From the NCBI RefSeq assembly GCF_001687105.1, contig NZ_CP014595.1, forward strand, positions 62,001-126,000: a DNA stretch of 64,000 nt, in the 5' to 3' direction. The notes under the pieces are model-generated. The model was not told the origin of the DNA. It was given only the letters and a program-made list of their open reading frames with translations, and searched no databases. The stretch is from Salipiger sp. CCB-MM3 (GTDB lineage: Bacteria; Pseudomonadota; Alphaproteobacteria; Rhodobacterales; Rhodobacteraceae). This document shows, piece by piece, positions 24,241 to 32,882 of the stretch. Every line of letters begins with the position of its first letter. The stretch's first letter is position 1. Both the position numbers and the translations under genes were made by a program.

Positions 24241-25332
24241 TTAGCGGGTCGTGGCCCGCAGCGATTGGATTTGCGTCTGGAGCCGCGCGAGCACCGCCGA
24301 CAGAAGCATGCTTTCGCGGGTGGTCTGCTCTTCGCGAGGATAGACGACCTGACCATCGGCGAGCGCGGTGGCGGTCTGGATGAGGCGCTGGAACGGGCGC
24401 GTGAGGTGGCGGAACAGCAGCGCCGCGCAGAGCAGGGTGCCAAGGGCGACCGCCGCGATCATAATGTTCACGCCGCGCATGAAGTCGGGCAGGGCCTCGG
24501 CAAAGCTGTCCGCATGCACATCGACGATCAGCGTCCAGCCAAAGCCCGGCATCGACGCGTGGGTGAAGCTGGGCAGCACGGCATAGAGATGGCCTTCGTC
24601 GGTGCGCTGCAGGGCGGTGCGGTCGGCGTCGGGACGGCCTGCGAGGATCATGCCTTCGACGCGCGGCGGCAGTTCTTCGGTGTGGTCGTCGCCGCGGGTG
24701 TCGACGATGGTCTGGCCCTTGCGGTCGCGGATGATCGCGCCGACGGCGAGGTTGCTGGCCGCATCGGCCATGTAATCGGCAACCCACGCGATGCGCAGAC
24801 GGTAAACGGCCACGGCTACGGTGTCACCGTTCTGATCGGTCACCGGCATCGACAGGTTGATGAAGCGCTCGCCGCTTTCGTCGCCGTTCTTCTTGGTCCA
24901 GGCGGTCCCCACGGTCTCGCCGCTGAAGCCGGACTTGAACCAGTTCCATTGATCCGCGGCCTCTCCGACCCGCTCGCCGCGAGAACCGGCGATGATCATG
25001 CCGTCGGGCGAGGCGAAGCCGACCCAGGCCACCTGACCACCGGCTTGAATGACGGCGTCGGCGAAGTCCTGCATTTCCTCGGTGGAGGCGTCGGCGGTCC
25101 GGGCGGCGACGGCGCGCAGCGAGTCCCATTCCCGTTCGATCGCCTTGTTGAAGGTCTGCGAGAGAGCCTGCGCGCTGCGCAGCCCCAGTTCGCGCTGCAG
25201 ACGCACCTCGTAATCCTCTGCCTGCCAGCGGATGCCAAAGATGGCAGCGGCAGTGGCCGCGATCACGACGAAAGACATGACACCCACAAAAGAGGTGGCG
25301 AGTTTCGGGTGGCGATCAAGACGGTCCGGCAT
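24241..25332 (-). CDS. Orphan Cache-HAMP membrane sensor protein
   Basis: 363 residues. Transmembrane helix 1 about residues 13-33 (FVGVMSFVVIAATAAAIFGI), a periplasmic double-Cache-like domain (VAWVGFASPDGMIIAGS, GERFINLSMPVTDQNGDTVA, GWTLIVDVHAD), helix 2 about 285-307 (MIAAVALGTLLCAALLF) and a HAMP-like segment (RHLTRPFQRLIQTATALADG). It stops after a short coiled end; there is no methyl-accepting, kinase or GGDEF output domain. The natural stop and following terminator argue against a frameshift. It may signal through a partner encoded elsewhere. Confidence 0.8.
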   Translation of the reverse strand: MPDRLDRHPKLATSFVGVMSFVVIAATAAAIFGIRWQAEDYEVRLQRELGLRSAQALSQTFNKAIEREWDSLRAVAARTADASTEEMQDFADAVIQAGGQVAWVGFASPDGMIIAGSRGERVGEAADQWNWFKSGFSGETVGTAWTKKNGDESGERFINLSMPVTDQNGDTVAVAVYRLRIAWVADYMADAASNLAVGAIIRDRKGQTIVDTRGDDHTEELPPRVEGMILAGRPDADRTALQRTDEGHLYAVLPSFTHASMPGFGWTLIVDVHADSFAEALPDFMRGVNIMIAAVALGTLLCAALLFRHLTRPFQRLIQTATALADGQVVYPREEQTTRESMLLSAVLARLQTQIQSLRATTR

Positions 25333-25616
25333 GAGGTTTACCCCTTATCACTTATAGTTACTTGCGACCTTGCCCTCAGGCTCTTGGTGCCCGGAGTGGG
25401 CATCTGCTCAGTGGTTAATGAATCGTTTAGGTTAACTAAGCGGAGAAACTTTGATCTAACTGTGGCGCAAATTGGTCAAATCACATGCTGGAGGCATGGA
25501 TTGTCGACCCGGCGCTTGGAAAGCAGAGGGCCGCAGCACCACGTTTGCCTTTGCAGCGCAGAGAGTTGGACGTCAGGGGAATGTTCAAGGGGAGGGATCG
25601 CCGAATATGGCGGTTG

Positions 25617-25693
25617 TGGTAGGCCCGGCAGGACTTGAACCCGCAACCAAGGCGTTATGAGCGCCCTGCTCTAACCAATTGAGCTACAGGCCC
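25617..25693 (-). tRNA. tRNA with CAU anticodon, probably tRNA-Ile2 (lysidine type)
   Basis: Full cloverleaf on the minus strand: acceptor GGGCCTG, D-arm starting TAGCTCA, anticodon loop CTCATAA, T-arm GCGGG-TTCAAGT-CCTGC, discriminator A and encoded CCA. The CAU anticodon could be Met or Ile2. C4-G69 and C5-G68 pairs in the acceptor stem and the GAGCAGG...TTGGTTGC context match bacterial Ile2 tRNAs, whose C34 is modified to lysidine by TilS. Elongator Met is the alternative. Confidence 0.93.
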
Positions 25694-25833
25694 ACCGTCC
25701 CGCCTCACTAGCATCCCCGCAGGTCCGGTCAAGTGGGGTTCTGCCGATCCGGACGCGCATAAGTTGCGGCTGTGGCCGCGGTGGTCTTAACTTCCGCCCG
25801 GATGCGGCGCCTCAGGCCAGCAGGAGAGAGCGG

Positions 25834-26334
25834 ATGGACCAAGCAGATGTGCAGCGCCTCGCGCGCTATAACGACTGGCAGAACCGGCTGATGCAGGCGG
25901 AGATCGCCTTGCTGCCGCCGCAGGATCTGACGGCGCAGAGGGGCGCGTTCTTTGGCTCCATTCTTGCCACCGCCAACCATCTTCTCTGGGCCGATCGCAT
26001 GTGGCTCAGCCGACTTTCGGATGTCGCGCGGCCGGAGGGCGGCATTGCAGACAGCTTGGCGCTGACCGATGGGTTGTCTGAATGGTCTTCAGAGCGGCAG
26101 ACATTGGACGCGCATATGCTGGGCTGGGCGGAGGCCCTCGGCAGCGCCGATCTGTCGGGCGATTTGCGCTGGTGGTCGGGGGCGAGCGGGCGCGAGCAGC
26201 AGCAGCCGAAAGCGCTGTGCATCGCGCATATGTTCAACCACCAGACCCATCACCGCGGACAGATCCATGCGATGGTCACCGCGGCGGGCGGCGCGGGCTG
26301 GGTCAGCGATCTGTTTCTGATGCCTTCGCAGTGA
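25834..26334 (+). CDS. DinB family protein
   Basis: 166 residues. Four-helix DinB/YfiT fold with the three metal-binding His positions: ATANHLLWADRMW and, near the end, MFNHQTHHRGQIHAMV. Starts RYNDWQNRLMQ. Family members are thiol-dependent transferases or stress-induced proteins with a bound metal; exact substrate unknown. The His-rich HQTHHRGQ block is complete. GGAGAG 8 nt upstream. Single gene. Confidence 0.88.
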   Translation: MDQADVQRLARYNDWQNRLMQAEIALLPPQDLTAQRGAFFGSILATANHLLWADRMWLSRLSDVARPEGGIADSLALTDGLSEWSSERQTLDAHMLGWAEALGSADLSGDLRWWSGASGREQQQPKALCIAHMFNHQTHHRGQIHAMVTAAGGAGWVSDLFLMPSQ

Positions 26335-26645
26335 TCCCGGGTCTGGGCTAAGCGAGGGGGCGGGAAAAGCCGCCGCGCTGACGCTGGGGCAGGCTAAGCT
26401 TGGTCCGCAGCTAAAATAAATGTAACCTTTACCTCACGTCTCCGTGCGCTAGCTGATGGCGCGCCGGGGGTCCGCCGGGCCGTTGCGGCCCCGCGCCAAC
26501 GGCAATTGCCCAAGGCTGGCGCGGGCATCGGCCGCCGCGGCGGGTGACAGAGGGGCAGGCGGGATCAGAGGCTCAGCGCCACTGTCGCGCCTTGCTGAAA
26601 CAGGCACGCAGGCCCGCACAGGGGCCGTGAAAGACGGAGGGACCC
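26335..26645. other. 311-bp intergenic region upstream of the stress protein/BCCT operon
   Basis: The first part is AT-rich around 26410-26440 (CTAAAATAAATGTAACC), the likely promoter area for the universal stress protein and BCCT genes. The rest is GC-rich with no gene, repeat or RNA that I recognise. Confidence 0.5.
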
Positions 26646-27059
26646 ATGTTCAAACGCATCATGGTGCCGGTCGATTTGACCCATGCGGATCGGCTGCAGA
26701 AGGCTCTGGACGTGGCGGGGGATCTGGCCGCGCATTACGGAGCCAAGCTGATCTATGTCGGGGTCAGCGCGTCGACGCCCTCGTCGATCGCGCACACACC
26801 GGAGGAATATGGCGAGAAACTCGCCGTTTTCGCCAAGGCCAAGGCTCTCGCGGCTGGCGTCGAGGCGGAGTCTGTTCCGGTGATCACCCATGATCCGGCG
26901 GTGGACCTTGATCCGGCGCTGGTGAAGGCGGTTCTCGATACCGATGCCGACCTCGTGGTGATGGCCAGCCATATCCCCGGCATCGCCGACCACTTCTGGC
27001 CGTCCAACGGCGGCACGGTGGCATCCCGCGCAAAAGTCTCGGTCATGGTGGTGCGCTGA
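26646..27059 (+). CDS. Universal stress protein (UspA family)
   Basis: 137 residues: MFKRIMVPVDLTHADRLQKA, with D in the VPVD nucleotide-binding start, a central LIYVGVS strand, ADLVVMASHIPGIADHFWPS and terminal KVSVMVVR. GGTVASR approximates the phosphate-binding G-S/T loop, so ATP binding is possible but diverged. It precedes a BCCT transporter by 77 bp, an arrangement like the TeaD/transporter pairs of osmolyte uptake systems, where the Usp modulates transport. Confidence 0.9.
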   Translation: MFKRIMVPVDLTHADRLQKALDVAGDLAAHYGAKLIYVGVSASTPSSIAHTPEEYGEKLAVFAKAKALAAGVEAESVPVITHDPAVDLDPALVKAVLDTDADLVVMASHIPGIADHFWPSNGGTVASRAKVSVMVVR

Positions 27060-27136
27060 GCCACCTCTCAGGCTCATGACACAGGCACACCGCCAAGAAC
27101 CACACAACAAGACAACACAATAAGGAGGGTCCACAC

Positions 27137-28798
27137 GTGAGCGACAACAACTCCACGGAAGACACCGAGGATCTGGGTATCCCCGCGCCGGAAGGCGCGT
27201 CGGACATCATCCAGACCGACTATGAAATCGGTCAGGACAATATCGAAACCACAATCGGCCCGTTCGGCCTCGACATCCACAACCCGGTGTTCCTCATCTC
27301 GGGTGCGGTGGTCGTGGCCTTCGTGTTCTACACGCTCGCGCTGCCGGAACAGGCGGGCGCGGTGTTCAGCTGGCTGTTCTCCTTCGCCACGAAGACCTTC
27401 GACTGGTTCTTCCTTGGCGCGGCGAACATCTTTGTCATCTTCTGCCTCGTGCTCATCGTCTCGCCGATGGGCAAGGTGCGCCTCGGCGGGGCCGAAGCGA
27501 CGCCCGATTACGGCTACGCGGGCTGGTTCGCGATGCTGTTCGCCGCGGGCATGGGCATTGGCCTCATGTTCTTCGGCGTGCTCGAGCCGGTCTATCACAT
27601 GGCGGTCAGCTCGCCGCTCGGCGTGCCGTCGCCCTTTGACGCAGATGGCAACCTGATCCCCGAGAACGTCGAAGCGGCCAAGACCATGGGCCTTGCGGCG
27701 ACGATCTTCCACTGGGGTCTGCACCCTTGGGCGATCTACGCGGTGATGGCGCTGGCGCTGGCGCTGTTTTCCTACAACAAGGGCCTGCCGCTGACCGTGC
27801 GCTCGGCCTTCTATCCGCTGCTGGGCGAACGTGTTTGGGGCTGGTGGGGCCATATCATCGACATCCTTGCGGTCTTTGCCACGCTCTTCGGTCTTGCCAC
27901 CTCGCTGGGCTTTGGCGCGCAGCAGGTGAACGCGGGCCTCAACCATGTGTTCGGCGTTCCGATCGGCTCGACCATGCAGGTGCTGATCATCTCCGGCATC
28001 ACCGCGATTGCGCTGGTCTCGGTGGTGCGCGGTCTCGACGGCGGGGTGAAGGTCCTGTCCGAGATCAACATGGGCCTTGCGGCGCTGCTGCTGGTGTTCG
28101 TGCTGGCGGTTGGCCCGACGATGATGATCTTCTCGGACTTCTTCAGCGGGCTCGGCGCCTATCTGGTGGACCTCGTGCCGCTGTCGAACCCGGTTGGCCG
28201 CGAAGACACCGACTTCGTGCAGGGCTGGACCTCGTTCTACTGGGCGTGGTGGATCAGCTGGTCGCCGTTCGTGGGCATGTTCATCGCCCGCGTCAGCCGT
28301 GGTCGCACCGTGCGTGAGTTCGTGATCTGCGTGCTGATCATCCCGAGCCTCGTCTGCGTGCTGTGGATGGCGGTGTTTGGCGGCGTGGCGATTGACCAAG
28401 TGCTGAGCGATCCGGCCAACAGCATGGTGAAAGCCAATGTGATCGACAGCTACAACCCGCCGCTCTCGCTCTTTGCGATGCTGGAGGGGCTGCCGATGTC
28501 GTCGATCACCTCGGTAATCGCGGTGGTGCTGGTGATCGTGTTCTTCGTCACCTCGTCGGACTCCGGCTCACTGGTGATCGACACGATCACCGCAGGCGGC
28601 AAGGTCGATGCACCGGTTCCGCAGCGTGTGTTCTGGGCGGTCTTCGAAGGTGCGGTGGCGATCGTGCTGCTGCTTTCGGCGGGCGGCCTGTCGTCGCTGC
28701 AGTCGATGGTCATCTCGACCGGTCTGCCGTTCACCATCGTGCTGCTGATCATGTGCCTTGCGATCTGGCGCGGCCTGCGCGCCGAGCCGCGCGGCTGA
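27137..28798 (+). CDS. BCCT family betaine/choline/carnitine transporter
   Basis: 553 residues, GTG start with TAAGGAGGGT ribosome site. Twelve hydrophobic segments; conserved BCCT blocks GWFAMLFAAGMGIGLMFFGV, HWGLHPWAIYAVMALALA, and the signature WAWWISWSPFVGMFIARVSR followed by GRTVREF. Sodium- or proton-coupled uptake of quaternary ammonium solutes (betaine, choline, DMSP). The genome's sarcosine oxidase 8 kb away fits use of imported betaine. Substrate not resolved from sequence. Ends with a strong terminator. Confidence 0.94.
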   Translation: MSDNNSTEDTEDLGIPAPEGASDIIQTDYEIGQDNIETTIGPFGLDIHNPVFLISGAVVVAFVFYTLALPEQAGAVFSWLFSFATKTFDWFFLGAANIFVIFCLVLIVSPMGKVRLGGAEATPDYGYAGWFAMLFAAGMGIGLMFFGVLEPVYHMAVSSPLGVPSPFDADGNLIPENVEAAKTMGLAATIFHWGLHPWAIYAVMALALALFSYNKGLPLTVRSAFYPLLGERVWGWWGHIIDILAVFATLFGLATSLGFGAQQVNAGLNHVFGVPIGSTMQVLIISGITAIALVSVVRGLDGGVKVLSEINMGLAALLLVFVLAVGPTMMIFSDFFSGLGAYLVDLVPLSNPVGREDTDFVQGWTSFYWAWWISWSPFVGMFIARVSRGRTVREFVICVLIIPSLVCVLWMAVFGGVAIDQVLSDPANSMVKANVIDSYNPPLSLFAMLEGLPMSSITSVIAVVLVIVFFVTSSDSGSLVIDTITAGGKVDAPVPQRVFWAVFEGAVAIVLLLSAGGLSSLQSMVISTGLPFTIVLLIMCLAIWRGLRAEPRG

Positions 28799-28823
28799 CC
28801 CGACGGGTCTGACCTCTGGAAAG

Positions 28824-28860
28824 AAAAAGCGCGGGCCCCTCTGGGCCCGCGTTTGGTTTT
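28824..28860 (+). terminator. BCCT gene terminator
   Basis: GCGGGCCC and GGGCCCGC form a perfect stem (extendable by two pairs) with a CTCT loop, preceded by AAAGAAAAA and followed by GTTTGGTTTT. May also serve the convergent acetyltransferase gene. Confidence 0.88.
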
Positions 28861-28889
28861 CGCGCTACGCGGTTTGAAGCCCGCTGGGT

Positions 28890-29387
28890 TCAGTATTCGA
28901 GCCCAAAGGCCTCGTGAAACCGCAGCGCACCCTCGGGCATGGCCTCGTGGAACGGCAGCGCAAGGATCGCTTCGGGCGGGATGCCCGTCAGCGCGATTCC
29001 CGGTGCCGCACGAAAGCCGAAGCGGGTGTAGAAGGCCGGATCGCCCACCAGCACGATGCCATGCGCGCCAGAGGCCCGCAGTTGTTCGACCGCCGCGTGC
29101 ATGAGCGCCGCGCCAATGCCGGTACCCTGCCGCTCGGGCAGCACCGAGATCGGCCCCAGCCCCTGCCAGCCCCAATGCCCGTCCACCTGCACTGGCGAGA
29201 CGGCCACATGGCCCAGAAGGGTGCCGCCCTCATCGGCGACCAGCGAGAGGGTCAGCGCGCTGGACGCGCGCAGCCCTTCGACGATCTGCGCCTCGGTGCC
29301 ATCCGCATGCGGGGCGGTGGCAAAGGCGTGGGTGGTGAGGGCCGAGATCGCTTCGGCCTCTTCCGGTCGTTCCGGTCTGATCTGCAT
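28890..29387 (-). CDS. yjhQ: GNAT N-acetyltransferase, YjhQ-like (putative antitoxin partner of YjhX)
   Basis: 165 residues. GNAT fold: MQIRPERPEEAEAISALTTH, LLGHVAVSPVQVDG, the acetyl-CoA loop SVLPERQGTGIGAALM, and GIVLVGDPAFYTRFGF as in the YhbS/YjhQ subgroup. ATG 29387 follows GGAGGC. It is 20 bp downstream of a YjhX-family gene on the same strand. In E. coli, YjhX (TopAI) inhibits topoisomerase I and YjhQ, a GNAT protein, is the antitoxin, so this is probably the same module. Catalytic acetylation target unknown. Confidence 0.85.
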   Translation of the reverse strand: MQIRPERPEEAEAISALTTHAFATAPHADGTEAQIVEGLRASSALTLSLVADEGGTLLGHVAVSPVQVDGHWGWQGLGPISVLPERQGTGIGAALMHAAVEQLRASGAHGIVLVGDPAFYTRFGFRAAPGIALTGIPPEAILALPFHEAMPEGALRFHEAFGLEY

Positions 29388-29407
29388 GTTTGCCTCCCTG
29401 AACGAGC

Positions 29408-29665
29408 CTAAACTCGGTTGTCGGGGCGGGCTGCGACCAGCCGCCGCCCGCGCTCGGAGATACGATACGCGCCGCCGCCCTTCGAAGCGACCAGCCGTTT
29501 TCGTCGAAGTCGCTGGAAAATCTCCAGCGAGCAGGACGACAGGATCATCCCGTCGGTGGTGATGCAGGTGATGTCGGTGATGCGGCTGCCGCAACGTTCG
29601 TGTGAGATGCGGCCACCCTGTGCCAGCACGTGCAGCACACGGTTTTCGTGTTTCGAGATATTCAT
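29408..29665 (-). CDS. yjhX: YjhX/TopAI family toxin (UPF0386)
   Basis: 85 residues, full length: MNISKHENRVLHVLAQGGRI, CITTDGMILSSC, IFQRLRRKRLVASKGGGAYR, ISERGRRLV. This is the UPF0386 winged-helix-like family; E. coli TopAI binds and inhibits DNA topoisomerase I. First gene of a two-gene operon with the GNAT antitoxin candidate. The upstream 277 bp (29666-29942) is AT-richer at 29666-29690 and should contain its promoter; no other gene seen there. Confidence 0.88.
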   Translation of the reverse strand: MNISKHENRVLHVLAQGGRISHERCGSRITDITCITTDGMILSSCSLEIFQRLRRKRLVASKGGGAYRISERGRRLVAARPDNRV

Positions 29666-29942
29666 GATATTTGCCTGAATGAAAAACGCGATAACGCAGG
29701 CCCTCGAAAGGACCCGGTTCTGCGGGGTTTTCAGCGGCTCCGGCGCATCGGCGCGGGAGCCTATTCAGACAAGCTCGAGCATTTACTCTCCATTGCGGCC
29801 GCCACGATCGGCGGTGCTGAGAGAAAGATAAGCGCGCAGGCGCCGCACCGCAAGCACCTGTGCCGCCGCGTCACCACCTTGACCCTGCCGCGCGGCGCGG
29901 CTTTGGTGCGGGAGAATTTGCGCAAATTGCAAGGAGCGCCTG

Positions 29943-31142
29943 ATGCTTGACGTCGATTTCACCCGTGCCCAGTTCCCCGCCTTTGCCGAGCCCTCGCTGC
30001 GGGATCTCGCCTTCTTCGAGAACGCGGGTGGCTCCTACACCTGCGGTGCGGTGATCGACCGGCTGACGCGCTTTTACCATCAGCGCAAGATGCAGCCCTA
30101 TGGCCCCTATGCGCCCGCCGAGGCCGGGGGCGCCGAGATGGATGAGGCCCGCAGCCGCATGGCGGCGCTTCTGGGCGTGGAAACCGAGGAGTTGAGCTTT
30201 GGCCCCTCGACCAGCGCCAACACCTTCGTACTGGCCAACGCCTTCCGCCGCTTCCTGAAGCCGGGCGAGGCGATCATCGTCACCGATCAGGACCATGAGG
30301 CGAACTCCGGCCCGTGGCGGCGGCTGGCGGAGGAGGGGATCGAGGTGCGGGAGTGGCGGATGGATCCCGAGACCGGCCATCTCGACCCGGCGGCGCTCGC
30401 CGATCTGCTCGACGAGAAGGTGCGGCTGGTGTGCTTCCCGCATTGCTCGAACGTGGTGGGCGAGATCAACTCGGTGGCCGAGATTTGCACGATGATCCAC
30501 GCCGCCGGGGCCTATGCCTGCGTCGATGGGGTGAGCTATGCGCCGCATGGCTTTCCCGATGTGGGCGCGCTGGGGGCGGATATCTACCTTTTTTCCGCCT
30601 ATAAGACCTACGGGCCGCATCAGGGGTTGATGGTCATCCGCCGCGCGCTTGGCGAGGCCCTGCCGAACCAAGGACATTTCTTCAACGCGGGCACCCTCTA
30701 CAAGCGTTTCACCCCCGCCGGGCCGGACCATGCACAGGTCGCCGCCTGCGCCGGGATGGCCGATTACATCGACGCGCAGGCCGCCCATCACGGCACCGAT
30801 GCGCGCGGCGTGGCGGACATGATGCGCGCGCAGGAAGTGGCGCTGACCGCGCCTTTGCTCGACTATCTCTCGGGCCGCAATTCCGTGCGCCTGCTGGGGC
30901 CGTCGGACGCCGAGCGCCGCGCGCCCACCGTGGCGCTGGAACACGCGCGTCCCGCCGCCGAACTGAACGAGGCGCTGGCGGCGCGCGGCATCATGGCGGG
31001 GGGCGGCGATTTCTACGCGGTGCGCGCGCTGCAGGCGCAGAGTGTGGACCCCGAGAAAGGCGTGCTGCGGCTGTCGTTCACCCATTACACCTCGGAGGCG
31101 GAGATCGCGAAGCTGATCGCGGCTCTGGATGAGGTTCTTTGA
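29943..31142 (+). CDS. Class V aminotransferase / cysteine desulfurase-like PLP enzyme
   Basis: 399 residues. PLP fold type I: FENAGGSYTCGAVIDRL, FGPSTSANTFVLANAF, DQDHEANSGPWRRLAEEGIE, HCSNVVGEIN, the Asp in CVDGVSYAPHG, and the Schiff-base lysine in SAYKTYGPHQGLM. C-terminal FYAVRALQ and VLRLSFTHYTSEAEI as in the CsdA-like/isopenicillin epimerase group. No obvious mobile catalytic Cys loop, so desulfurase activity is uncertain. Starts 3 bases inside GGAGCGCCTGATG. Monocistronic. Confidence 0.86.
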   Translation: MLDVDFTRAQFPAFAEPSLRDLAFFENAGGSYTCGAVIDRLTRFYHQRKMQPYGPYAPAEAGGAEMDEARSRMAALLGVETEELSFGPSTSANTFVLANAFRRFLKPGEAIIVTDQDHEANSGPWRRLAEEGIEVREWRMDPETGHLDPAALADLLDEKVRLVCFPHCSNVVGEINSVAEICTMIHAAGAYACVDGVSYAPHGFPDVGALGADIYLFSAYKTYGPHQGLMVIRRALGEALPNQGHFFNAGTLYKRFTPAGPDHAQVAACAGMADYIDAQAAHHGTDARGVADMMRAQEVALTAPLLDYLSGRNSVRLLGPSDAERRAPTVALEHARPAAELNEALAARGIMAGGGDFYAVRALQAQSVDPEKGVLRLSFTHYTSEAEIAKLIAALDEVL

Positions 31143-31170
31143 GGGGCCGGTGATCCGCGGGGTGGCGGGC

Positions 31171-31195
31171 TGCGTATTTAAGGGAACAATGAAAG
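31171..31195 (+). repeat. Short variant-box element, copy H
   Basis: TGCGTATTTAAGGGAACAA followed by TGAAAG, 28 bp after the aminotransferase stop. Box only; resembles copies F and G. Confidence 0.5.
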
Positions 31196-31245
31196 GTGGG
31201 GGCGGGCATCTGCCGCGCGCCGCGTCCTGTTGGGGCGCGGTGCTT

Positions 31246-31268
31246 GAGTATTTTGGGAAAGATGAAAG
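31246..31268 (+). repeat. Short variant-box element, copy G
   Basis: GAGTATTTTGGGAAAGATG followed by AAAG, 50 bp after copy H in the same gap, preceded by GC-rich partial hairpins. Tandem with H before the photolyase gene. Confidence 0.5.
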
Positions 31269-31337
31269 GGCTTGTGCCGTCTGTGCTTGACCGCCTGCGC
31301 TTGCGGGCCAGCTTGGGGCACGAGCAGGAGGTGAGCG

Positions 31338-32759
31338 ATGAGTGACCAGTCCCCGACATTGGTGTGGATCCGGCGCGATCTGCGGCTGTCCGACCACGCG
31401 GCGCTTTCGGCTGCGGTGGAGCGCGGCGGGCCGGTGATGCCGGTGTTCGTGCGGGACAGCACGGTCGAGGCGCTTGGCGCGGCGCCGAAATGGCGGCTGG
31501 AGCAGGGGCTGGCGGCGTATATGGAGGCGCTGGAGGAGAAAGGGTCGAAGTTGATCCTGCGGGCGGGGCCTGCGCGCGAGGTGATCCCGGCGCTGGTGCG
31601 CGAGACCGGGGCGGGCGCGGTCTATTGGCAGCGCGCCTATGACCCGGCCTCGGTGGAGCGCGACGCCGACATCAAATCGGCGCTGAAGGAAGACGGGATC
31701 GACGCGCGCAGCTTTGCCGGGCATGTGATGTTCGAGCCATGGACCGTGGAGACCAAGCAGGGCGGGTATTACAAGGTCTACAGCCCGTTCTGGCGCGCGG
31801 TGAAGGAGCGCGAGGTGCCTGCGCCCTTGCCGGAACCTTCGGACCTGCGCGCGCCAGCGGACTGGCCGGAGAGCGAGGCGCTGACGGATTGGCAACTCGG
31901 CGCGGCGATGAACCGGGGTGCCGAAGTGCTCGCCAAACATGTGAAGCCCGGAGAGGCGGCGGCGCAGGCGCGGCTCGGGGCGTTCATCCGCGATGGGGTC
32001 GGGGATTATGGTGAGATGCGCGACCGGCTCGATGTCGAGGGCACCTCGCGCATGTCGGAATATCTCAGCCTAGGCGAGATCAGCCCGGCGCGCTGCTGGC
32101 ACGCGGGGCTGCGGGCGCAGGCGGACGGCAAGGCGGGCGCGGGAAAATTTCTCGCCGAACTGGCGTGGCGCGAGTTTGCCTATCATCTGATGTGGCACAC
32201 GCCGCATATGCTCGAGGACAACTGGCGTGAGGAATGGAAGGCTTTTCCGTGGAAGGAGGACCGCCGCCTCAGGGAAGTGCGGGCGTGGGAGCAGGCCCGC
32301 ACCGGCATGGAGGTCGTCGACGCGGCGCTGCGCGAGATGTATGTCACCGGCTATATGCACAACCGTGCGCGGATGATCGTCGCAAGTTACCTGACGAAAC
32401 ATCTGATGGTGCATTGGCGCATCGGCATGGCGTGGTTCGACGATTGCCTCGTGGACTGGGATCCGGCCTCGAACGCCATGGGCTGGCAATGGGTGGCGGG
32501 CTGCGGCCCCGATGCGGCGCCCTATTTCCGCGTCTTCAACCCCGAGACGCAGGCCGAAAAATTCGACCCCAAAGGCGCCTACCGCCGCCGCTGGATCGCC
32601 GAGGGCCAAAGCCAGCCGCCGCAGGACGCATTGGATTACTTCGAGGCGGTGCCGCGCAGCTGGGACCTGTCGCCTAAGGATGGCTATCCAAAGCCGGTGG
32701 TGAGCGCCTCTGAGGGGCGGCAGGCGGCGCTGAGCGCTTATGAAGAGCGCGATTTCTGA
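31338..32759 (+). CDS. phrB: Deoxyribodipyrimidine photolyase (class I CPD type)
   Basis: 473 residues. N-terminal antenna-binding Rossmann domain (TLVWIRRDLRLSDHAALSAA); C-terminal FAD domain with RLGAFIRDGVGDYGEMRDRL, SRMSEYLSLGEISPARCW, WREFAYHLMWHTPHM and MEVVDAALREMYVTGYMHNR through to WQWVAGCGPDAAPYFRVFNP. The R-M-I-V-A-S-Y-L-T-K and D-x-L-V-D-W-D segments are intact, so an active light-driven CPD repair enzyme is expected. AGGAGGTGAGCG ribosome site. Confidence 0.95.
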   Translation: MSDQSPTLVWIRRDLRLSDHAALSAAVERGGPVMPVFVRDSTVEALGAAPKWRLEQGLAAYMEALEEKGSKLILRAGPAREVIPALVRETGAGAVYWQRAYDPASVERDADIKSALKEDGIDARSFAGHVMFEPWTVETKQGGYYKVYSPFWRAVKEREVPAPLPEPSDLRAPADWPESEALTDWQLGAAMNRGAEVLAKHVKPGEAAAQARLGAFIRDGVGDYGEMRDRLDVEGTSRMSEYLSLGEISPARCWHAGLRAQADGKAGAGKFLAELAWREFAYHLMWHTPHMLEDNWREEWKAFPWKEDRRLREVRAWEQARTGMEVVDAALREMYVTGYMHNRARMIVASYLTKHLMVHWRIGMAWFDDCLVDWDPASNAMGWQWVAGCGPDAAPYFRVFNPETQAEKFDPKGAYRRRWIAEGQSQPPQDALDYFEAVPRSWDLSPKDGYPKPVVSASEGRQAALSAYEERDF

Positions 32760-32882
32760 CAGGCACGCGCGGCGCAACGGCAACGGCCCTCACGGAAGCT
32801 TACGGGCTCTCTTGCATCCATCGGGAGAGCGGAGTTAGCTGACACGGTATTTTTACGTACGTGTTTCCGGGGGGTCTTGTTA

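Noticed and set aside
25617..25693. tRNA as an integration site for an island
   Set aside because: No integrase nearby and no direct repeat of the tRNA 3' end was seen in the window.
29666..29942. A frame of about 106 codons overlapping the YjhX start region (29630-29950)
   Set aside because: It overlaps the yjhX start antisense, has no homology features, and ends inside the next gene's leader.
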